Below the pieces are notes generated by a model that was not told the origin of the DNA, did no database searches, and saw nothing but the letters and a program-made list of their open reading frames with translations. 8,940 nucleotides of DNA from positions 1 to 8,940 of the forward strand of contig CALBTQ010000696.1 of assembly GCA_937967875.1 (NCBI GenBank). The letters are read 5' to 3'. Of this stretch, positions 1 to 6,746 are shown in pieces (position 1 is the first letter of the stretch; every line of letters starts with the position of its first letter). The position numbers and the translations under genes were made by a program. This DNA comes from an uncultured Pseudomonadota bacterium (GTDB lineage Bacteria; Lernaellota; Lernaellaia; Lernaellales; Lernaellaceae).

Positions 1-46
1 AGATCGTATTCGGTGACTGGAGTTCAGACGTGTGCTCTTCCGATCT
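1..46. other. Illumina TruSeq adapter contamination (not genomic)
   Basis: Bases 1-4 (AGAT) match the end of the Illumina P7 sequence, bases 5-12 (CGTATTCG) sit exactly where the 8-base i7 index belongs, and bases 13-46 match the 34-base TruSeq multiplexing read-2 primer ending in CTCTTCCGATCT. All three parts are in the correct order and spacing. From base 47 the sequence reads as a MacB-family permease. The adapter is therefore an untrimmed library end at the contig terminus, not part of the organism. The codons at 32-46, including an apparent GTG start at 32, are adapter-derived and should not enter any protein prediction. Confidence 0.98.
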
Positions 47-650
<604 letters not shown>

Positions 651-658
<8 letters not shown>

Positions 659-1907
659 TCCGAAAGTGCATCGCAAAATCAGCCTGTGGGAAAACATCAA
701 GGTCGCCATGCGCGCCATCGCCGCCAACAAGCTGCGCGCGGGCCTGACCAGCCTGGGCATCATCATCGGCGTGGCGACGGTCATCGCGATGATGACGGTC
801 GTCGGCGGCATCAATTCGATCGTGGCCAAGGAATTCAACCGCTTCGGCTCGAACGTGTTCACCCTGCAAAAATACCCGGCGATCGTGATCACCTTCGACC
901 ACGGAAAATACCGTCGGCGCGCCGACCTGACGCTCGAAGACGCCGATGCGATCCGCAAGAACTGCCATTCGCTGGAGATCGTCAGCCCGTTGGTCTACCA
1001 GTGGTGGGGCGAAACCGTGCGCGGCAGCGGCAACAAAACCGACCCCACCGTAGGCATCGCCGCGACGACCGACAACTACATTCCCGTCTCCGGCATGACC
1101 TTGGACATGGGCCGCAACTTCACTCCGCGCGAAGCCATGTCCGGCACACGCGTGGCCGTGCTGGGCTGGGACGTCGTCGAACGCCTCTTCCCCTACGGCT
1201 CGCCGATCGGCCGCACCATCCGCGTGCGCGCCGACCGCTACCGGGTGATCGGCGTGGTCGAGCACCTCGGTTCGATCTTCGGGCAGAGCCGCGACAACTT
1301 CGTCGCCATCCCACTGGGCGCCTACCTGCGCAAATGGGACATCCGCGATCAATTGGAGATCATGCTCAAGGCCAAGGAAGGCGTGCCGCTCGCCCGCGCC
1401 ATGGACGAAGTGCGCGCCCTGATGCGCGTACGCCATAAACTCAAGCTGACCCAGGAGGACGACTTCGAGCTGGTCACGCGCGACAGCCTGATGCGCAGCT
1501 ACAACAGCCTGACCGGTTCGATCTTCTTCGCCGCCATCGGCATCGCGGCGATCTCCCTGCTCGTGGGCGGCATCGGCATCATGAACATCATGCTCGTCTC
1601 GGTGCGCGAACGCACGCGGGAGATCGGCGTGCGCAAAGCCCTGGGCGCGCGCAACCGCGACATCTCGCGCCAGTTTCTCATCGAGGCGATGACGCTCTCG
1701 GCCCTGGGCGGCGTCATCGGCATCGCGTTGGCGGTGGGTCTTTTAATGTTGGTGGGACGGCTCACCGACGCGCTGCCCATCGCTTTTTCGCTGAGCTCGA
1801 TCGTGTTGGCGGTCGGTTTTTCCGTGGGCGTGGGCATTTTCTTCGGCGTCTACCCGGCGCGCAAAGCCGCGCAACTGGATCCCATCGAAGCGCTGCACTA
1901 CGAGTGA
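651..1907 (+). CDS. MacB/FtsX-family ABC transporter permease (complete)
   Basis: This 418-residue permease subunit is about the usual length for a MacB-type permease lacking its own ATPase domain. Residues 10-55 carry the N-terminal NIKVAMRAIAANKLRAGLTS segment and the first membrane helix. Residues 55-280 are the periplasmic core (MacB_PCD). Residues 284-415 form the FtsX domain with three more helices, the LLVGGIGIMNIM motif (from residue 302), ERTREIGVRKALGAR, and the ending PARKAAQLDPIEAL. The start ATG overlaps the upstream stop by 8 bases, and GAGG (638-641) lies 9 bases upstream as a possible ribosome binding site. It is clearly a paralogue of the preceding gene. The pair may form a heterodimer served by one ATPase encoded off the left edge; that is inference. 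There is no ATPase in the window. Its 3' end overlaps the convergent flippase gene by 10 bases. Confidence 0.95.
1558..1603 (+). repeat. 46-base direct repeat, copy 2 (within second permease gene)
   Basis: This is the second copy of the exact repeat at 312-357, in the same reading frame of the second permease. The copies are 1246 bases apart, so crossing-over between them would fuse the two permease genes in frame. Confidence 0.9.
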
Positions 1908-3157
1908 GTCGTCCGGCGCACGACGTGCCGCACGAGCAGCGTCATGCCGATCACGTTGGACGCGATGCTGGCCAGCGCCGCGCCGAACATATCCAGCCAG
2001 AGAATCAACGGCACGTTCAGCGCCACGTTGATCGCGCCGACCAGCAGCGTGGTTTTCGCGTTGTCGCCCGGATGCCCCAACCCGTTGAGCACCGAACCGG
2101 CCAACCGGTAAAACGGCAGCAGCAAACCCCACACGCCGAAGACGATCAACACGGCCGCGCCGGCGACGTACTCTTCGCCGAAAACCAGCCGCAACAGGGT
2201 TTCGTGATAATAAAAGATCGCCAGACTGGCCGGCAGACCCATCGCCACGCCGAAGGCGACGCCGCCCGCGTACAGCTTGCCGACCGACCGCCGCACGGTC
2301 TCCGGCGCCTGCTCGCGCCGTGCGGCGATGCGCGGAAAGACGATCAGGTTCATCGCGTCGGCCACCACGCGGTAGTAAGCCAGCGCGGCCACGCAAGCGC
2401 CGTACACGCCGACCGAGGCTTTGCTCGCCAGCAATCCCAGCAGCAGGATGTCGGCCTTGGTGTAAACGAACACGCCCAGCGTGTTGGCCAGGCTCAGCAC
2501 GCCGAAACGCAGCGCCTCTTGCACGTGCGTCGCGCGCACGCCCCACAGCGCGTTGCGCCACACGGGTAAAACGCTCAGCGTCGCCAACGCGCCCGCGGCC
2601 AGCCGGCCGAGCACCAGCGCGATCATGCCGCTCAGCGGCGAGTCGATCAGCCCCAGCAGCCAGCCGCCGGCGAAGAAAAAAGCGAGGCAGGCGAACATCA
2701 ACGCGTCGTTGCGCGCGACGAGCTGCAACCGTTGGCGCACGGTCAGCACCTGGTTGGCGGTGCCCAGTAAAATCAGGCCCGCCGTGCTCAGCGGCAAAAG
2801 GCGCAGCAACGCGGTCAACTGCGGTTCGTCGAAGGCGGCGGCGATCCACGGCGCGACAAGTTCCAGCAGCGCATACAGCGCGAGGAAGGTCAGCAGCTTG
2901 ACCCAGAGCACCGAACGCAGGGCGTCGTTGAACGCGTTTTCGTCGTCCTTGTTCGCGGTCAGGAAAATCAGCGCCTGCCCCGGCGATTGCTCGATCGCCA
3001 GCGCCAGCAGAATCTGAATCGTCTCGGCCAGCACGAACACGCCGTACAACTTCGCGCCCAGCAAGCGGGTCAGCGCGAAGATGACCATCAGCCCGGCGGT
3101 GGCGGCCACGCCGCGATCGAGCACGGCGAACAACGCCTGTCGGTGGCGGCGAATCAT
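1898..3157 (-). CDS. Wzx-like polysaccharide/oligosaccharide flippase
   Basis: This 419-residue, very hydrophobic integral membrane protein has about a dozen predicted membrane segments across its length, as in the MATE/MVF/polysaccharide-transporter superfamily (Wzx is usually 400-500 residues). The N-terminus (residues 10-50) shows the family pattern of a first helix followed by RLLGAKLYGVFVLAET. The C-terminal half has AGSVLNGLGHPGDN and INVALNVPLI, which resemble the conserved helix region of flippases. Its likely role is flipping undecaprenyl-linked glycan units across the inner membrane. The ATG at 3157 was chosen because it overlaps the upstream stop in an ATGA junction and has GGGAG (3164-3168) six bases upstream. 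The frame stays open to 3328, but that extension reads as arginine-rich shadow of the upstream gene. It is last in the operon; its stop overlaps the end of the + strand permease gene. The glycan substrate cannot be told. Confidence 0.88.
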   Translation of the reverse strand: MIRRHRQALFAVLDRGVAATAGLMVIFALTRLLGAKLYGVFVLAETIQILLALAIEQSPGQALIFLTANKDDENAFNDALRSVLWVKLLTFLALYALLELVAPWIAAAFDEPQLTALLRLLPLSTAGLILLGTANQVLTVRQRLQLVARNDALMFACLAFFFAGGWLLGLIDSPLSGMIALVLGRLAAGALATLSVLPVWRNALWGVRATHVQEALRFGVLSLANTLGVFVYTKADILLLGLLASKASVGVYGACVAALAYYRVVADAMNLIVFPRIAARREQAPETVRRSVGKLYAGGVAFGVAMGLPASLAIFYYHETLLRLVFGEEYVAGAAVLIVFGVWGLLLPFYRLAGSVLNGLGHPGDNAKTTLLVGAINVALNVPLILWLDMFGAALASIASNVIGMTLLVRHVVRRTTHS

Positions 3158-4266
3158 CCGTCGCTCCCCGGCCCCAACAACGCCTGCAAATAGGGAAAGA
3201 CCTCGCCGACGCTTGGCGGCAACGGCGTGGGCGCATTGAGCGCGGCGAACACGGCGGTCTGCCCCGGCGCGTCCGGGTGATAGCCGTGCATGCCCGCCGG
3301 CGGCTCGCGGAAATAAAAACTGGGGCACACCACGCGCCCCTCGTCGAGCAGCGCAATCAACTCGCCGAGATGTTCGGCGCGCAAACCGAACGCCGCGCGC
3401 TGCGCCTCGTTGAGCACCGTGACGTGCGGCTGCTCGGCGAGATAGGCGGCGATTTCATCGTGCAGCGTCGCGTCGCGAAACCAGAAGCGCGCCATCGTCG
3501 CATCCAGCGAAGCCAGATAACGGTCGGGGCGCATCGGTCCGACACCCCGATCGATCGCCAGGTCGCCGCCCGCGGTCACGTTCGACATGCCGTGGTCCGA
3601 CAGCACGACGACCGGTGCGTCGGCGAAACGCGCGCGCCACGTTTCGACCAACCGGGCCAGCGCGGCGTCGAGGGCGACTATTTTCTCCATGTACGCCGGC
3701 GCGCCCACGCCGTGCAGATGCCCCGTGTGATCCAGGTCGGCGCTGGCGACGAACAGCAACGACTCGACCCGGTCCACCCGCGCGGCCGCCGTCGCGAACA
3801 ACGCCTCGTCGCGTTGCGGTCCGGGCGGAAAATCGCGATACAACAACCGCTGCGCGCCGGGCGTCTGCAAAATCGTCGGGTGCGGAAACTCGCGCTGGTA
3901 CGCGTTCACCTCGTAGTGCGCGAAGTACTTGAGCAGACGAAACGGCACCCAGGCCAACGGGCGGCGAAATGCGCGATTGCCCAGCCGCCGCAGCCAGCGC
4001 GCGGTAAAGGCGAAGTTGTCCAGCGGCGCCAACCAACCCAGCAGGCGATGCGCCAACGGCGCGCGCCGCGTGGGATTCCACGAACCGAGCACGCCCAATT
4101 TTTCCGGCGTCAGCCCGGCGAACAGTTCGGCCTTGATATTCATCGAATAGCCGAAGCCGGGGCGCAACGGGCCGTACGGCAGCGACGAGAGGAAAGGCAT
4201 CTCCGGGACGATACGGTGCGGCAAGCTGTCGAGAAAAACGATTAGCGCCGGCCGGGGCGCGCTCAC
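3154..4266 (-). CDS. Alkaline-phosphatase-superfamily hydrolase (phosphodiesterase/nucleotide pyrophosphatase type)
   Basis: This 370-residue protein resembles the type I phosphodiesterase/nucleotide pyrophosphatase family, which hydrolyses phosphate esters with two metal ions. The expected metal and catalytic positions can be placed by eye: D13 in IVFLDSLP, S41 as candidate nucleophile ten residues before the G51 of FAGLTPEKLGV, D179 and H183 in DLDHTGHLHG, D224-H225 in SDHGM, and H327 in MHGYHPD. NPP enzymes usually have Thr at the nucleophile position, so Ser is a variation. No signal peptide or membrane helix is visible, so it is probably cytoplasmic. The GTG start at 4266 forms a GTGA overlap with the upstream stop and has GGAGA (4274-4278) seven bases upstream; the open frame to 4383 lacks family sequence. 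Substrate is unknown: candidates include a nucleotide-sugar, a cyclic or dinucleotide, or a phospho-group on a lipid-linked glycan. Confidence 0.88.
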   Translation of the reverse strand: MSAPRPALIVFLDSLPHRIVPEMPFLSSLPYGPLRPGFGYSMNIKAELFAGLTPEKLGVLGSWNPTRRAPLAHRLLGWLAPLDNFAFTARWLRRLGNRAFRRPLAWVPFRLLKYFAHYEVNAYQREFPHPTILQTPGAQRLLYRDFPPGPQRDEALFATAAARVDRVESLLFVASADLDHTGHLHGVGAPAYMEKIVALDAALARLVETWRARFADAPVVVLSDHGMSNVTAGGDLAIDRGVGPMRPDRYLASLDATMARFWFRDATLHDEIAAYLAEQPHVTVLNEAQRAAFGLRAEHLGELIALLDEGRVVCPSFYFREPPAGMHGYHPDAPGQTAVFAALNAPTPLPPSVGEVFPYLQALLGPGSDG

Positions 4267-5516
4267 AGAAGATTCTCCAGATAATCCTTTTTCGCCGCCA
4301 CCGAGGGAAAGTAGTCGTACATGAAATGTAAAAACACACGGCGCAGGTTGGCGACCTTGTCGGCGAACAAGAGCGCCGACCAACCGGGAATCACGCTGTC
4401 GTGCAGCGCGAAACCGCGCAGGTGTTTATAGGCGGCTTCGAGGTCGTCGGCGGCCTCGTCCTCGTTGCGATCCAGGTGCTGTTCGACCGCCTGGTGCACG
4501 CGGATGAGCAGGTTGAGCATCGGGCCGTATTTGGGGCGCGTCATCCAAAGCATGGAGTGGCCGAGCCACAGGTGATCCAGGTTTTTTAAAATGGTGCGCA
4601 CCTCGTGCCCTTTGCGCCGCCAGTGCCAGTCGACGAACAGCTTGCGGCTGTTGCGTTTGATCGGCCGTTCGTGATCGTCGGCGGGCTGTCCGCCGGCCAG
4701 TTCGCGCCAGCACAAGCGAAAGGCCCGACACGCCTGACGATACAAGGCGAGCGCGCCCTGCGGCTCCTCGCGACCCATCTTGATCGCGTAACAACGGTCC
4801 AGCAGCGGCAACAGTTCGCCTTTCATTTGCTTGCACAACGGCAGCTCGTCGCAGATTTCGGTCATCTTGCGCAGGCGCGGGCCGAACCCGGCAAGCAGGT
4901 AGCCGGCGCGCGGGAGCAACCACGACGGCAGGTCCAGCAGGTTGCGGGCGATGACGTAGGCGAAGGCGCGGTCCAGATCGGGCGGCAGTTCGCCGCGCCG
5001 GTCGATGAACTGCAACGGCATGTACAGCCACATCGACCACAGGCGCCAAATGAGAATTTCGTTCAGATCGCGCCAGTCGATGGTTTCCAGCGAAACGTCC
5101 GGAATTTCCGACAACAGGTTTTCGCCGGCGATCACTTTGCCGGTCACCTTGGTTTCGAACGTGCGGAAGATCGTCGGCAGCGCGCGCAGTTTGCGCAAAT
5201 TCAAAAAGGAACAGTCCAAATGAAACGACGGCGAATCCACGCCGGTGCTCGTTTCGATCTCCTCCCACCGGCGCATCATGTCGCGCTGCTTGCGACTCGA
5301 GAAATGATCGTGCGTCACCACCAGCAATTCGATGTCGGACAAAGGCAGAAAGCGTCCGTCGCGACTGTGCCAGGAAAACTCCCCGCGCGAGGTGCTGCCC
5401 AACAGAATCAGGCTGCGCACGACCTTGCCGTCGGCCGCCTGCACGATGCGTAGCAGCAGGTCGGTCAATTCCGGCGGATACTTGTATTCAGCGCAAAACG
5501 CGAGTTTCGGTTCCAC
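4263..5516 (-). CDS. Nucleotidyltransferase-fold (pol-beta type) protein of unknown function
   Basis: This 417-residue protein has an N-terminal domain with the polymerase-beta-type nucleotidyltransferase signature. There is a hydrophobic strand followed by G40-S41 in LLGSTSRGEF, then D61 and E63 in LSDIELLVV, and a likely third carboxylate D101 in FHLDCSF. The 19-residue gap between GS and the DxE is longer than the usual 9-13. The remaining 300 residues look helical, with many Leu, Arg and Trp, and I do not recognise them; a HEPN-like or family-specific helical domain is possible. No signal peptide or clear membrane helix is visible. The GTG at 5516, one base past the upstream TGA, is preferred; a weak GGA (5526-5528) lies upstream, and residues N-terminal to it overlap the previous gene and look like shadow. 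The family would transfer a nucleoside monophosphate to a small molecule, protein or glycan. The acceptor cannot be inferred from sequence. Confidence 0.82.
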   Translation of the reverse strand: MEPKLAFCAEYKYPPELTDLLLRIVQAADGKVVRSLILLGSTSRGEFSWHSRDGRFLPLSDIELLVVTHDHFSSRKQRDMMRRWEEIETSTGVDSPSFHLDCSFLNLRKLRALPTIFRTFETKVTGKVIAGENLLSEIPDVSLETIDWRDLNEILIWRLWSMWLYMPLQFIDRRGELPPDLDRAFAYVIARNLLDLPSWLLPRAGYLLAGFGPRLRKMTEICDELPLCKQMKGELLPLLDRCYAIKMGREEPQGALALYRQACRAFRLCWRELAGGQPADDHERPIKRNSRKLFVDWHWRRKGHEVRTILKNLDHLWLGHSMLWMTRPKYGPMLNLLIRVHQAVEQHLDRNEDEAADDLEAAYKHLRGFALHDSVIPGWSALLFADKVANLRRVFLHFMYDYFPSVAAKKDYLENLL

Positions 5517-5517
5517 G

Positions 5518-6735
5518 TCAATCGTTCCGTTTTTCCATGTTGGCTGAGGCTTGCGTCGCGTTCGGCCGGCGCGCATCCTGCAGAAAATTCATGACCGCCG
5601 GCCCGAACAACAAGGCGCCCAACGCGCCGAAAAATCCCAGCGCCAGGCCGCCGAACAGATGGGTCCACCACAGCGGACTGTGCCGTTTCTCGGGCACGTC
5701 GGCCCGGTCGATCACCTGAAACAACGTGCGCCGGCGCGCCTCTTCGATTTTCGCCAGCTCGAATTGCTGCGTCAGCAGTTCGAAAACCTTTTCCGCAATC
5801 AGCAAATCGCGCTTGAGGCGGATGTACTGCACGCCCAAGGTCGGCGCGTCGGCCAAGGCGGGGAAGAACGAACTGGGGTCGGCCGGCTGCTTTCCCTCCA
5901 GCTTTTCGATCTGGCGACGCAGCTCGGCGATCTCCCCGCGCAGCAAACGCACGCGCGGATTGTCGCCGGTGGTGAAGCGCCGCAGCATGCCCAGTTCGAC
6001 GTCCTTGGCGATCAACTGCCCCTGCAATTGGGCGACCGTCTGCATCGCCGTTTCCGCCTGCGCGTCGAAGCTGTAAATTTTGTTCGCTTCCTGGAACTCG
6101 CGGAACGCCTCTTCATTGGCGGTCAGATCGGTCTTCGCCCGGTCCAGCCGCTCGCCGATGAATTCGCGATTTTTGCGCGCGACCGACACGCTGGTTTCAT
6201 TGATGAACGCTTCCAACGATTGCGGAATCAGGTTGGCGATTTCCGCCGTTTTTGCCGCCGTACCCGGCCAGGTGACCGTTACGTGCAGTAAGCCCATTTC
6301 GCTTTCCCAGACGGTGACCACGTCGTTGCGGAACCACTTGACGGTTTCCTGCCGACTCGGCGGTCGCTGGGGATTTTTCCAGTCGCCTTTTTCCTTGTCC
6401 CATTTGCGCGAATGAATCAGCGGCGGCAATTGCCCCTCGTCGAGGACCATCTCGGCCAGCGTGCGGCTGTTGAGCATGTTCTTGAGCCGGTCGACGGCCG
6501 TGTTGCCGCCGATCTGCCGCATCAATCCGCCCAGGCCGGTCGAGCTGAGCATGCCCGAAACCATGCCCATCATCCCCTGGTCTTCCTCGATGGGCATCAG
6601 CGTCGTTTCGGCGCGGTAGGTGGTCGGCCGCACGAGCCACAACAGCATCGAGAGCGCGGTGACGAGCAAGGTAACGCGGATGATCCATTGCCGGTTGCCG
6701 CCGAGCGTCCGCCGGATTTCCCTTAAACCTGCCAT
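5518..6735 (-). CDS. Wzz-like polysaccharide chain-length determinant (PCP family)
   Basis: This 405-residue inner-membrane protein has classic polysaccharide co-polymerase topology. A membrane helix lies at residues 17-35, a large periplasmic part follows, and a second helix lies at 358-381, preceded by the proline-containing motif P348-P354 (PEKRHSP). The periplasmic region has a Wzz-type start (YRAETTLMP), an unusual Met/Gly-rich stretch (53-77, five Met), and a long charged coiled-coil segment (about 185-325). The C-terminal tail is short (about 24 residues) with no Walker motifs or tyrosine cluster, so no kinase domain is fused. Members set polymer length together with Wzy and connect to Wza. 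The ATG at 6735 is preferred over a GTG at 6744 because AGGTGG (6741-6746) sits 5 bases before the ATG and includes that GTG. It begins 9 bases after the exporter's stop, and its own stop is one base before the nucleotidyltransferase gene. Confidence 0.92.
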   Translation of the reverse strand: MAGLREIRRTLGGNRQWIIRVTLLVTALSMLLWLVRPTTYRAETTLMPIEEDQGMMGMVSGMLSSTGLGGLMRQIGGNTAVDRLKNMLNSRTLAEMVLDEGQLPPLIHSRKWDKEKGDWKNPQRPPSRQETVKWFRNDVVTVWESEMGLLHVTVTWPGTAAKTAEIANLIPQSLEAFINETSVSVARKNREFIGERLDRAKTDLTANEEAFREFQEANKIYSFDAQAETAMQTVAQLQGQLIAKDVELGMLRRFTTGDNPRVRLLRGEIAELRRQIEKLEGKQPADPSSFFPALADAPTLGVQYIRLKRDLLIAEKVFELLTQQFELAKIEEARRRTLFQVIDRADVPEKRHSPLWWTHLFGGLALGFFGALGALLFGPAVMNFLQDARRPNATQASANMEKRND

Positions 6736-6740
6736 CGTCG

Positions 6741-6746
6741 CCACCT
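6741..6746 (-). promoter_or_regulatory. Ribosome binding site deciding the Wzz-like start
   Basis: On the - strand this reads AGGTGG, a close variant of AGGAGG, with a 5-base spacer to the ATG at 6735. It overlaps the stop codon of the exporter (6745-6747). The alternative GTG start at 6744 lies within it. Confidence 0.65.

Noticed and set aside
32..46. A GTG start for the first permease gene
   Set aside because: The codon lies inside the sequencing adapter, so the real start is off the contig.
1913..1930. A possible hairpin GCAC-GAC-GTGC near the convergent gene ends
   Set aside because: The perfect stem is only four base pairs, there is no T-run on either strand, and it lies within the flippase coding region.
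1743..3356. A 537-codon open frame on the - strand, longer than the flippase frame it overlaps
   Set aside because: The translation is Arg/Ala-rich low-complexity sequence without membrane segments, while the overlapping frame gives a coherent multi-helix flippase. It also runs into the + strand permease gene.
3277..4245. A 322-codon open frame on the + strand opposite the hydrolase gene
   Set aside because: It is Arg/Gln/His-rich without domains; the - strand frame holds all the metal-binding motifs.
4605..5453. A 282-codon open frame on the + strand opposite the nucleotidyltransferase gene
   Set aside because: The composition is Gln/Arg/Ala-rich with no family motif and no ribosome binding site; the - strand frame has the GS-DxE signature and operon spacing.
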